From an uncultured Eubacteriales bacterium (lineage in GTDB: Bacteria > Bacillota > Clostridia > Christensenellales > QALW01), in assembly GCA_900552055.1 (NCBI GenBank), contig URYI01000061.1:1-10832 (forward strand): a stretch of DNA of 10,832 bases. Direction: 5' to 3'. Below, piece by piece: positions 1-6,126 of this stretch. Below the pieces are notes generated by a model. It saw nothing but the letters and a program-made list of their open reading frames with translations. It had not been told where the DNA came from and did no database searches. A program made the position numbers and the translations under genes. Each line of letters opens with the position of its first letter. Positions within the stretch are counted from its first letter, which is position 1.

Positions 1-97
1 GGCAAGCTTTGCTTGCCCCGACGGCGCGCCCACGGCGCACAGGTCTAGCTTCGCTAGACCTGTGCACCATTGCCCTCCGGGCATTTTGCAAAGCAAA
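1..97. repeat. Cluster of four triloop hairpins in intergenic DNA
   Basis: Four perfect inverted repeats follow each other with little spacing, and each has exactly three unpaired bases. Stems are 1-7/11-17 (GGCAAGC, loop TTT), 37-49/53-65 (13 bp, loop TTC), 71-75/79-83 (TGCCC, loop TCC) and 85-89/93-97 (TTTGC, loop AAA). Between the first two lies the 8-bp palindrome GGCGCGCC (23-30), and the heptamer ACGGCGC occurs twice, 11 nt apart (21-27 and 32-38). No coding frame is supported here. The cluster begins at or beyond the window edge, so its full length is unknown. It lies downstream of the spoIIIAH terminator, so it is probably not needed to end that transcript. It could be a repeated intergenic palindromic element, the end of a mobile element or a structured RNA. 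The sequence does not decide between these. Confidence 0.7.
34..68. repeat. Long perfect hairpin with GCGAAGC tip
   Basis: This is the strongest hairpin of the cluster. It has a 13-bp perfect stem (37-49 with 53-65), continued by two more G-C pairs (34/68, 35/67) after one C/A mismatch. On the minus strand the tip reads GCGAAGC, a heptamer known to form an exceptionally stable DNA mini-hairpin with a GAA loop closed by C-G. There is no T-run beside it on either strand, so it is not a standard intrinsic terminator. Confidence 0.75.
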
Positions 98-120
98 CTT
101 ATATCCTTATTTTCAGATAC

Positions 121-151
121 AAAAGAACAGGGCCTAATTTAAGCCCTGTTC
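121..151 (-). terminator. Intrinsic terminator of the spoIIIA operon
   Basis: A 9-bp perfect stem, GAACAGGGC (125-133 with 143-151), has a 9-nt AT-rich loop. On the minus strand it is followed directly by TTTT (124-121). It begins 13 nt after the spoIIIAH stop codon, the expected place for a factor-independent terminator ending this operon. Confidence 0.85.
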
Positions 152-164
152 AGATTTCATATAT

Positions 165-671
165 TCAGGTTGTAGGAATTATTTTGACATTCTGAGCGGA
201 AGCCGAGGTTTCGCGCTGTACCAACTCAAGTATCTGCGCCACTTCTGATTGATTCAGTTCTGCATCCTTAACGACTACATTTATAGATTCATCGCTTAGT
301 GTTACAAATACATCTTCAAATCCTTTGGCCTTTAAAAGTCCTTCAAGCAGCATTTCCTTTTCCATGGTGTCGGTCAGCTCCAGCTTCATGAGCTGCGCTT
401 CAGCCAGCGTTTCCTGATCGGTATTGGCGTTGCTGATTATGCTGTCTATGTAGGTTATTTCTTGGGTGCGGGTACGTTCACGCTCCAGCCGGTAATCGGA
501 AAATGTGCTGGAAGTTGTTATATCGTCTCCTTCATTTTGGGTGACGTCATTATTGCTCTGCAAATCGTCCTCAGCTTTTGCCTGGGTATATCTCCAATTT
601 AAAAAGCCTGTAACAAGTAGCAGCAGTACCATGGATGCGATTACTATGGTTTTACGGTTGATTTTAAACAT
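165..671 (-). CDS. spoIIIAH: Stage III sporulation protein AH (SpoIIIAH)
   Basis: This is the last gene of the spoIIIA operon. In Bacillus subtilis SpoIIIAH is anchored in the mother-cell membrane of the engulfing pair and binds forespore SpoIIQ across the intermembrane space, forming part of the channel that supports late forespore gene expression. The protein here is 168 aa, shorter than the roughly 218 aa of B. subtilis. It has a short basic N-terminus (MFKINRK), one membrane segment at about residues 9-25, a charged and probably helical linker with many Glu, Arg and Gln residues, and a C-terminal domain of about 80 residues matching the YscJ/FliF-like ring-building fold (VFVTLSDESINVVVK, then a helix). 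The frame extends to a GTG at 683, but the AAGGGAG Shine-Dalgarno abuts that codon and is 11 nt from the ATG at 671, so 671 is preferred. The assignment is firm from operon position and C-terminal pattern. Confidence 0.92.
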   Translation of the reverse strand: MFKINRKTIVIASMVLLLLVTGFLNWRYTQAKAEDDLQSNNDVTQNEGDDITTSSTFSDYRLERERTRTQEITYIDSIISNANTDQETLAEAQLMKLELTDTMEKEMLLEGLLKAKGFEDVFVTLSDESINVVVKDAELNQSEVAQILELVQRETSASAQNVKIIPTT

Positions 672-699
672 TTTTACATACACTCCCTTATAAAATTAT

Positions 700-1251
700 T
701 TAATTCATTTCAAAAACATCAACTTTGTTGGCCTCTACCTGCAATACCGTCTGCACGGCGTTATACAGGTTTAATTTAACTCCTATGTCCGCAGCACCCT
801 CGGCAACCACAATCACCCCCCTTATCTCCGGCTTTTTTTCCACCAATATAAGCGCCTGATTTTCTCCGTCTTTGCTGACGGTGATAGGATTTTGATTTTT
901 TGAAACAGTCTGTGACTCGGTAGTACTGTTCTGTCCCGACTGCACATTGGTGGTCTCCTGAGTGTCGGTGCTGAAAGCGGGCACCAGCTCCGGACTGGAT
1001 TCATAAGTAATCATTACCTCTATCCTCCCTGCGCCTTTGATTTCCGAAAGCACGTTTTTAAGCTTTTGTTCGTCTGTAAGTTCGCTGCTTGTATTAATTG
1101 TTATGCCGGTGTCGGCATTTTTATCCTTATTTTCCTCAGCGGACGGGAAAAAATATATTACAAGTATTATTAACCCTATTGAAACAGCCAGAATAATCTC
1201 TATGTTCTTTATTCCTTTAAGCTTGTTAACCAGTTCCTTAAATCCTTTCAT
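700..1251 (-). CDS. spoIIIAG: Stage III sporulation protein AG (SpoIIIAG)
   Basis: This is a bitopic sporulation protein whose B. subtilis homologue forms a large ring in the space between mother cell and forespore as part of the SpoIIIA-SpoIIQ complex. One membrane segment lies near the N-terminus (IILAVSIGLIILVIYFF). It is followed by a low-complexity stretch rich in Ser, Thr, Asn and Gln and a conserved end, PEIRGVIVVAEGA, then an AVQTVLQV helix and KVDVFEM. This end is the family signature and resembles FliF/YscJ ring-building folds. Length is 183 aa from the ATG at 1251, or 187 aa from an in-frame ATG at 1263. The only Shine-Dalgarno-like run, AAAAGG, touches the 1263 ATG and lies 12 nt from the 1251 ATG, so 1251 is slightly favoured but not certain. 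B. subtilis SpoIIIAG is about 229 aa, and the difference lies mostly in the variable middle. Confidence 0.92.
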   Translation of the reverse strand: MKGFKELVNKLKGIKNIEIILAVSIGLIILVIYFFPSAEENKDKNADTGITINTSSELTDEQKLKNVLSEIKGAGRIEVMITYESSPELVPAFSTDTQETTNVQSGQNSTTESQTVSKNQNPITVSKDGENQALILVEKKPEIRGVIVVAEGAADIGVKLNLYNAVQTVLQVEANKVDVFEMN

Positions 1252-1277
1252 TGGTTTATCCATCCTTTTATATGGTT

Positions 1278-1727
1278 TTATTCTCTTATATAAATCATAT
1301 TCTCATCAATTTTATATAGAACAGATATCAGCTCTATAATTTTCTGTTCATTCAGTTTGTTGATAGGTGCGTCATTTCCATTTTTGTATATCTCCACTGA
1401 ATAAGGAGCGCCCTCTGAGAGCGTAACCGTCACCTGCACTTCCTCAAACCCGTCTACCGTCTTAATAAGCTGGGAAATTGCTTTTTCTACGCTTTGCTTT
1501 ATTTGCAGTTCGTCGGGGGCGTTCTCGTATTCCTGAGGCGGAGCAGTTATAGTCTGCTGCTGTGAAAACAAACTGACAAGCGGCGCGCATATTATAATGG
1601 TTATCACTAATGAGGCGCAGAAGCGCGCGGTCCTTTTTATATTTCCTTCGGGCAGCAGCATATCAACTACAAAGGAAATAAGGGCGGCGGCGCATATTTT
1701 AATTATGTATCCTGTAAGCCACTCCAT
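1278..1727 (-). CDS. spoIIIAF: Stage III sporulation protein AF (SpoIIIAF)
   Basis: This small membrane protein belongs to the SpoIIIA channel complex. The 149-aa product has two N-terminal membrane segments (about residues 5-22 and 34-53) separated by the LLPEGNIKRTARF loop typical of the family. The soluble C-terminal domain (about 70-149) has a VQVTVTLSEG strand and a final helix and strand like the ring-building domain of SpoIIIAG and SpoIIIAH. The frame is open up to an ATG at 1763, but the ATG at 1727 has a fine Shine-Dalgarno (TAGGAG, 7-nt spacer) and gives the family's usual N-terminus, so I start it there. The TAG of that Shine-Dalgarno is also the stop codon of spoIIIAE, which suggests coupled translation. 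B. subtilis SpoIIIAF is longer (about 206 aa). Confidence 0.93.
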   Translation of the reverse strand: MEWLTGYIIKICAAALISFVVDMLLPEGNIKRTARFCASLVITIIICAPLVSLFSQQQTITAPPQEYENAPDELQIKQSVEKAISQLIKTVDGFEEVQVTVTLSEGAPYSVEIYKNGNDAPINKLNEQKIIELISVLYKIDENMIYIRE

Positions 1728-1737
1728 GTTTTTGCTC

Positions 1738-2892
1738 CTATACTGCCGCGTTGCCGGCTCCAATAATTATTCCTACTAGAATTAGGGATATAATGCTCAT
1801 GCCGCAGACAGCCGTAAGCAGCAGCTTAAGCGAATCGGCAAGCTGGTTGAAAAAATTGGATATATTGCCTTCCGAAATGGGAGAGAGCACAGCCGCGCCA
1901 AACTTAAGCATAAAGATATACGCTATTATATTTATGCAGGGCGCAAGCATTATTCCTGCCATGCAGAGCAGAGAAACTATTCCCACGGCGTTTTTAATCA
2001 GCAGAGTGCAGGAGAGCACCATGTTCATGCTTTCGCCTACCATGCCCCCAATAATGGGAATCCCGGTATTGATTGCGTATTTTACTGCCCGCAGGGATAC
2101 GCCGTCATAGGAGGCGGCTGCAAGTCCCTGAATGGAGATTACCCCGGCGAATATCGTAAAGACTATACCCATGGTCCAGCTGGCGACGCTGCGCATAAGA
2201 GAAGCGACGCCGCCCAGCTTAATGCGCGGAGAGAGGTTGGATAAAAACACTAAAACGGTCATTATAAGAATTATGGGTATGACAAAGGTGGTCAGGATTC
2301 CGCCTACGCCCGAAACAAGTATGGCTGAATCGGGCTGAAGAACACCGGCTGAGGAAGAAGCTCCTATGGATATAAGCAGGGCCAGCAATATGGGTGTAGC
2401 CAGCTGAATGAGAGAACCTATTTTTTCTACTGCGTTTTTTGCATAACTCACCAGGGAAAACAGGCTTTGACATAATATAAGTGCGATAAGGGCATAGAGC
2501 ACAAAGCGTATTATTTCGTTTACTCCCTGACCGCTATTCTGCATATTAGTAATAACCGAGGCCAATATTGCCAGAACGGTTATCTCCAGCATAAACGGCA
2601 GCAGCTTGTAAAACTGGTGCAGAAGCAGAGAAAGCAGCCCCTCCAGCACATTGTCATAGCTTAAATCCAATTTCCCCTGGACAATGTCCTCAATAAGGCT
2701 TGTTGCGCTGTCGCCGGGCAGCAGGGCACGCTCGTCCTCACTTAAGGAATTAAGAAACTGCTCCCATTCGCTTAAATCCAGGCCGTTTATACTGTCCTCA
2801 ATAATGTCTTCGGCTTGCGCTCCCAGGGAAGGGCAAATAGCTGCGACAAGAAGGAGAGTTAAAACAATTATGATATATAATCTTTTGCACAT
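1738..2892 (-). CDS. spoIIIAE: Stage III sporulation protein AE (SpoIIIAE)
   Basis: This is the largest membrane protein of the operon, 384 aa against about 399 aa in B. subtilis. It has a hydrophobic N-terminal segment ending in LGAQA, which looks like a cleavable signal peptide. A periplasm-side stretch of about 70 residues follows (DLSEWEQFLNSLSEDERALLPG), then several membrane helices from about residue 85 to the C-terminus. The family is thought to form the transporter-like membrane part of the SpoIIIA-SpoIIQ channel. No catalytic motif is visible. The start at 2892 is secured by GGAGG with a 7-nt spacer. Its ATG directly follows the TAA of spoIIIAD without a gap, and its TAG stop lies in the Shine-Dalgarno of spoIIIAF. 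Confidence 0.95.
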   Translation of the reverse strand: MCKRLYIIIVLTLLLVAAICPSLGAQAEDIIEDSINGLDLSEWEQFLNSLSEDERALLPGDSATSLIEDIVQGKLDLSYDNVLEGLLSLLLHQFYKLLPFMLEITVLAILASVITNMQNSGQGVNEIIRFVLYALIALILCQSLFSLVSYAKNAVEKIGSLIQLATPILLALLISIGASSSAGVLQPDSAILVSGVGGILTTFVIPIILIMTVLVFLSNLSPRIKLGGVASLMRSVASWTMGIVFTIFAGVISIQGLAAASYDGVSLRAVKYAINTGIPIIGGMVGESMNMVLSCTLLIKNAVGIVSLLCMAGIMLAPCINIIAYIFMLKFGAAVLSPISEGNISNFFNQLADSLKLLLTAVCGMSIISLILVGIIIGAGNAAV

Positions 2893-3291
2893 TTAAATTC
2901 CTCCGTTTAAAATAGAGGTTATCAGACTTAAAAGCTGTGAAATAAGGGGGATGCAGAGTACCAGCAGGACAATTTTTACGCCCATTTCCAGCTTAACGGC
3001 GATGGCGTTTTCTCCTGCGTCTTTGCATAACTGAACGCCCCATTCCCCCAGAAATGCAACCCCTACTATTTTTAATAGGGGAGACAGCCATGAGGAACCA
3101 ATTTGAGAAATATCCGCAAGGCCTGAAAGAGCGGAAATTATATCCTGCAGCTCAGGCAGCACGGTTATAAAAAGAATAACTCCGGCGGCTGCCGAAATGA
3201 TTATTCCCCAGTGCGCACCCTCCCGCTTTAATAGAATAGAGGCTATGACAGCTGTTACGGCTATTCCAAGAAGAGTAAATATACCGCCCAT
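2893..3291 (-). CDS. spoIIIAD: Stage III sporulation protein AD (SpoIIIAD)
   Basis: This polytopic membrane protein of the SpoIIIA complex is 132 aa, essentially the family length (about 133 aa in B. subtilis). It has four hydrophobic stretches, at about residues 3-21, 27-45, 70-84 and 105-128. AC and AD proteins are related and probably sit together in the mother-cell-side membrane. The ATG at 3291 lies two bases after the spoIIIAC stop. I see no Shine-Dalgarno before it (the upstream bases read TCTTTTAACC), so translation probably depends on ribosomes finishing spoIIIAC. No better start exists further in. Confidence 0.94.
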   Translation of the reverse strand: MGGIFTLLGIAVTAVIASILLKREGAHWGIIISAAAGVILFITVLPELQDIISALSGLADISQIGSSWLSPLLKIVGVAFLGEWGVQLCKDAGENAIAVKLEMGVKIVLLVLCIPLISQLLSLITSILNGGI

Positions 3292-3293
3292 GG

Positions 3294-3491
3294 TTAAAAG
3301 AGCCCGAAAATCTGCCGGATGGTTTCAAACAGTCCGCTTATCATATCAATTACCATCAGGAGTACGATTATAAGGCCGGCTATTGTGGTCATCATAGCTA
3401 TCTCTTCCTTACCCGCCTTGTTGAGTAATTGGTTGAGTATGGCCACCAAAATACCGACGGCAGCTATTTTAAAAATAATGTCTATGTTCAT
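3294..3491 (-). CDS. spoIIIAC: Stage III sporulation protein AC (SpoIIIAC)
   Basis: This small membrane protein of 65 aa (about 68 aa in B. subtilis) has two membrane helices, about residues 5-20 and 32-52, joined by the short polar turn NKAGKEEIA. That layout is the SpoIIIAC/SpoIIIAD family signature. It has one of the best ribosome-binding sites of the operon, CAGGAGG with a 6-nt spacer, and this may also serve spoIIIAD, which lacks its own. It follows spoIIIAB by 20 nt. Its role is structural, within the SpoIIIA-SpoIIQ apparatus. Confidence 0.94.
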   Translation of the reverse strand: MNIDIIFKIAAVGILVAILNQLLNKAGKEEIAMMTTIAGLIIVLLMVIDMISGLFETIRQIFGLF

Positions 3492-3511
3492 AACCGGCCT
3501 CCTGAGTATTT

Positions 3512-4027
3512 TTAGATTATTAATATAGATGCTAACAAGCCTGAAAGTATGCCTATGCTGCGGTAGAGGGAGGATTTCTGCTTGTATATTTCCATTGCGG
3601 CGTCTCCGCTTTTCTTTATGCTCTCATAAGCTAAGGCAAGACGGGCTGAGGAGTGCTGTATATCAGCGCATTCTATTTCCTTCAAGCCTTCAGCAGCGGT
3701 TAAAAAAGCTTCAGAAACTGGCTCCAGCGCCTTATTTTGTGCGGCATTCCGGGCTGCCTGCCCAAGAGAAAGCTCCGGATTAGCTGAAAGCTGCGTTTTG
3801 ATAAGTTTAAAATAAAGCTTAACCTGTTCGTCTTCGGACAGGGAAGAGGATAGTATCTCTTTTACCGTAGCATTATCATAAAGGATGAGACTTTTTATTT
3901 TGAGAATGCTCCCTGCAAGTGCCAGTTGGGTTCTGGCCTTTAACTGGGCGGAAAGCGCGCGCTTTTGCCCTATTGAAGCGCAAAGCCATATTAACAGCGC
4001 GCAGCAGGCTAGTTTTAGCAGAAGCAT
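3512..4027 (-). CDS. spoIIIAB: Stage III sporulation protein AB (SpoIIIAB)
   Basis: This membrane protein of the SpoIIIA complex is 171 aa from the ATG at 4027, matching the B. subtilis length. A hydrophobic helix sits at each end (about residues 2-18 and 155-171). Between them is a helical soluble domain with NPELSLGQAARNAA and a second helix pair, resembling the helical domain of type II secretion GspF proteins. That similarity is known for the family and fits AA being a secretion-type ATPase. The frame is open to an ATG at 4051, but AAAGGAG with an 8-nt spacer clearly marks 4027. A gap of 103 nt separates it from spoIIIAA, the widest inside this operon. Confidence 0.94.
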   Translation of the reverse strand: MLLLKLACCALLIWLCASIGQKRALSAQLKARTQLALAGSILKIKSLILYDNATVKEILSSSLSEDEQVKLYFKLIKTQLSANPELSLGQAARNAAQNKALEPVSEAFLTAAEGLKEIECADIQHSSARLALAYESIKKSGDAAMEIYKQKSSLYRSIGILSGLLASILII

Positions 4028-4130
4028 TTTTTCATCTCCTTTAATTCTCATGCGTTTATGTATGAACTAAAGCTTATTAATGGACTTGCTTGAATGTAAG
4101 TAACGGCAGGTTATAATCTCATAGCCGAAT
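4028..4130 (-). other. Intercistronic gap spoIIIAA-spoIIIAB
   Basis: These 103 non-coding bases interrupt an otherwise tightly spaced operon. An inverted repeat (GGTTATA at 4109-4115 with TATAACC at 4134-4140, 18 nt apart) overlaps the end of spoIIIAA. On the minus strand CATACATA (4064-4057) resembles a sigma-E -10 element, but I find no -35 at the proper distance. The spoIIIAB Shine-Dalgarno is at about 4036-4042. I cannot assign a function to the rest. Confidence 0.4.
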
Positions 4131-5066
4131 TTATATAACCATCCTGCCTGCGCTGCGGCATTTAATGGGTTCTCCCTTGGCATCGTATATTTCCTTAACA
4201 CGGCCAGGTATATCCGCCAGCAGGATATAGCGCATAAAAACTCCGGCTTCAAATAAACCGCTGAGACAGGGCCGCATCAGAGCGGTTTTAATGCTGTCGC
4301 CGTGCGCGCTGGCCATTACGCTTACGCCTGCGGCTGCGGCGTCCAGTACCGCTCGGCATTCGTCCAGACTGCCCAATTCGTCCGTAATCATAAGGTCGGG
4401 GCTCATGCTGCGCAGAAGTATGTTCATTCCGTCCGCTTTGTCCGCGCCGCATATAAAATCTGTTCTGGGGCCAACGTCCAGACATGCAACGCCGTCTCTT
4501 CCGGCGGCAATTTCTCCTCTTTCATCTGCAATGCAAACATTAAAGCCCATCTCGGAAAAAATTCTGGCTAAATCGCGCAGCATTGTAGTTTTGCCGCAGC
4601 CGGGCGGAGATATTATCAGGGAACTTAAGGGCCTTGAATTATATGTGATGCTTTCTATAAGGGGCATAGCGCAGCCGCGTATCTGATGGGCGACGCGTAT
4701 GCAGAAGGAGGAAACATTCTTAAATAGATGTATATCGTTTTCTTTGATTACCGCTTCTCCGCAAAGGCCTATTCTATGGCCGCCCGGAATGGTAATATAG
4801 CCTTGGCGTCCGCAGACAGCCAGCGCATATGGGGAATGTGCTGTAAGCCTGCGCCAGAAGCGTTCACAGTCGTCTTTGGCAAATATCTCCCCGTCATATC
4901 TGGTAAGCCCGCCCGAATTTAAGCCGTATTCTCCGTCAGACGTTTTAATAAGGATGGGTTTTCCCAGTCTTAGGCGTATTTCGCGTATTCCCGCTGTTTT
5001 AGATGGAGAAACGGCCGACAGCATGCAGGATATTCTATCCGGCAGTATGGAGATTATTTCTTTCAT
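4131..5066 (-). CDS. spoIIIAA: Stage III sporulation protein AA, ATPase (SpoIIIAA)
   Basis: This is the cytosolic ATPase of the SpoIIIA-SpoIIQ apparatus, related to secretion-type ATPases. ATP hydrolysis in the mother cell is thought to drive assembly of, or transport through, the channel to the forespore. Length is 311 aa, close to the 307 aa of B. subtilis. The Walker A motif is SPPGCGKTT (residues 153-161, Lys159), with Ser where many members have Gly. The Walker B region is DLMITDE (224-230), and a conserved VMASAHG segment lies near 250-256. The N-terminal part carries IREIRLRLGKP (27-37) and an ITIPGGHRIGLCGEAV segment (91-106) typical of the family. The ATG at 5066 is preceded by CAGGGA with an 8-nt spacer. 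It is the first gene of the sporulation operon, 292 nt after trpA. In B. subtilis this operon is read by mother-cell sigma-E, and the same is likely here. Confidence 0.96.
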   Translation of the reverse strand: MKEIISILPDRISCMLSAVSPSKTAGIREIRLRLGKPILIKTSDGEYGLNSGGLTRYDGEIFAKDDCERFWRRLTAHSPYALAVCGRQGYITIPGGHRIGLCGEAVIKENDIHLFKNVSSFCIRVAHQIRGCAMPLIESITYNSRPLSSLIISPPGCGKTTMLRDLARIFSEMGFNVCIADERGEIAAGRDGVACLDVGPRTDFICGADKADGMNILLRSMSPDLMITDELGSLDECRAVLDAAAAGVSVMASAHGDSIKTALMRPCLSGLFEAGVFMRYILLADIPGRVKEIYDAKGEPIKCRSAGRMVI

Positions 5067-5278
5067 TACATCAGTCCCTGTATATAAATTTCAGGAGGGT
5101 TTGTCCTTCTTAAGATACAATATGCGCTGTTGGCTAGTTATAGAAGTGATTTTTTGAGTAGATTGCTTAGACAATGCAATCAGATTACAATGTGCCGCAG
5201 AGAAGACGGATTCTTGAATCAGGGTATTTTTAGCCCCGCGCAGCAAAGCAGCTGTTGAGGTGGAGTTGGTATGAATAG
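5067..5278 (-). promoter_or_regulatory. Leader and promoter region of spoIIIA
   Basis: This 212-nt stretch has no credible gene and lies between the trp terminator and spoIIIAA, so it must contain whatever starts the sporulation transcript. It has two inverted repeats: GATTC-TT-GAATC (5209-5220) and GATTGC/GCAATC with a 9-nt loop (5161-5181). No riboswitch or T-box pattern is recognisable. The Shine-Dalgarno of spoIIIAA (CAGGGA) is at its proximal end. The regulatory role is inferred from position. Confidence 0.55.
5117..5143 (-). promoter_or_regulatory. Possible sigma-E-type promoter of spoIIIA
   Basis: On the minus strand CTATAAC (5143-5137) and CATATTGT (5124-5117) resemble the ATA core -35 and CATACA-T type -10 elements of sigma-E promoters. 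Transcription would start about 40-50 nt before the spoIIIAA ATG. The ATA-to-CATA spacing is 14 nt, about 2 nt shorter than the B. subtilis norm as I recall it, and the -10 match is partial, so this is only a candidate. No good sigma-A promoter is seen in the same stretch. Confidence 0.22.
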
Positions 5279-5305
5279 AAAAAGGCGCCGCTGAAAAGCG
5301 ACGCC
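5279..5305 (-). terminator. Intrinsic terminator of the trp operon
   Basis: On the minus strand GGCGTCGCT (5305-5297) pairs with AGCGGCGCC (5292-5284) in a 9-bp stem with one T-G wobble and a 4-nt loop. TTTTT (5283-5279) follows directly. It lies about 55 nt after the trpA stop and before spoIIIAA, so it separates the trp and spoIIIA transcripts. Confidence 0.88.
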
Positions 5306-5358
5306 CTTGGTCTAACATGCCGTTGAATAAAAATTTAAAGGTTATACGGCGTAAGGAA

Positions 5359-6126
5359 TTACAATGCCGCCTTCATTTCCTTTACATATTCTCCAATATA
5401 GCCCGGAGCATTTTTTCCGTATTTTTCAAGCAGCTTGATAATAGCCGAGCCTACAATAGCGCCGTCGGCTATATCCGCCATTTTTCCGGCCTGCTCGGGT
5501 GTGGAAATACCAAAGCCGATAGCGCAGGGGATACTGGTATTCTGGCGGACTACCTTTACAATCGAGGATAAATCGGTTTTTATTTCGCTTCGGGTGCCTG
5601 TCACGCCCAGGCTGGATACAATATATAGGAATCCCTCTGCCTCTTTGGCTATCATTGCGATGCGGTTTTCAGAGGTTGGAGCAATCAGGGATATTAAATC
5701 CACCCCGTATTTATGGCAAACAGGCAGAAATTCTTCCTTTTCTTCATAGGGCAAATCGGGCAGGATAAGTCCGTCAATTTCTATTTCCTTGCAGGTTGAA
5801 ATGAATTTTTCGGCTCCATAGGAGAACACTACATTGGCATAGGTCATAAATACCATGGGCAATTTTACGTCCTGCCTGAGCTCTTTAACAAAGGCGAAAA
5901 TTTTATCCGTGGTAACTCCGCCCTTCAGCGCGCGGAGATTTGCTCCCTGGATAACCGGCCCTTCGGCAGTAGGGTCGGAAAAGGGTATGCCTAATTCAAT
6001 AAGGTCGGCTCCGTTGGCCGCCGCGGCGCGTACAGCTGCGGCAGTGGTTTCAAGATCGGGGTCGCCGCAGGTAATAAAAGGGATAAAAGCCTTTCCCTTT
6101 TCAAAAGCAGTTTTTATTTTACTCAT
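5359..6126 (-). CDS. trpA: Tryptophan synthase alpha subunit
   Basis: TrpA cleaves indole-3-glycerol phosphate to indole and glyceraldehyde 3-phosphate, and indole is channelled to TrpB within the alpha-beta complex. The 255-aa product is a normal-length TIM barrel. It has [11 protein letters not shown] (residues 14-24), the catalytic glutamate in [10 protein letters not shown] (Glu44, equivalent to Salmonella Glu49), and phosphate-binding segments VTGTRS and CAIGFGIST followed by DGAIVGSAI. The second catalytic acid, Asp60 of the Salmonella enzyme (ADGP), is Glu55 here (TAEGP). This is conservative, and I believe it also occurs in some other bacterial TrpA proteins. The frame is open to 6174, but the ATG at 6126 gives the usual N-terminus (MSKIKTAFE) and has GAGGAGAGGA just upstream. 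It overlaps the trpB end by 8 nt. It is the last gene of the operon. Confidence 0.97.
   Translation of the reverse strand: MSKIKTAFEKGKAFIPFITCGDPDLETTAAAVRAAAANGADLIELGIPFSDPTAEGPVIQGANLRALKGGVTTDKIFAFVKELRQDVKLPMVFMTYANVVFSYGAEKFISTCKEIEIDGLILPDLPYEEKEEFLPVCHKYGVDLISLIAPTSENRIAMIAKEAEGFLYIVSSLGVTGTRSEIKTDLSSIVKVVRQNTSIPCAIGFGISTPEQAGKMADIADGAIVGSAIIKLLEKYGKNAPGYIGEYVKEMKAAL

Noticed and set aside
1..97. CRISPR array
   Set aside because: The hairpins differ in sequence and length, and there are no regular direct repeats with unique spacers.
4067..4252. A 61-codon minus-strand frame overlapping the end of spoIIIAA
   Set aside because: Most of it is an alternative frame of spoIIIAA and it lacks a ribosome-binding site.
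5222..5260. A second terminator or T-box-like element upstream of spoIIIAA
   Set aside because: Only a 3-bp GGG/CCC pairing and a weak CAGC/GCTG repeat are present, with no T-run and no conserved T-box sequence.
5091..5318. A 75-codon minus-strand frame between trpA and spoIIIAA
   Set aside because: It runs straight through the trp terminator hairpin, has no Shine-Dalgarno before its ATG, and its residue make-up does not resemble a folded or membrane protein.
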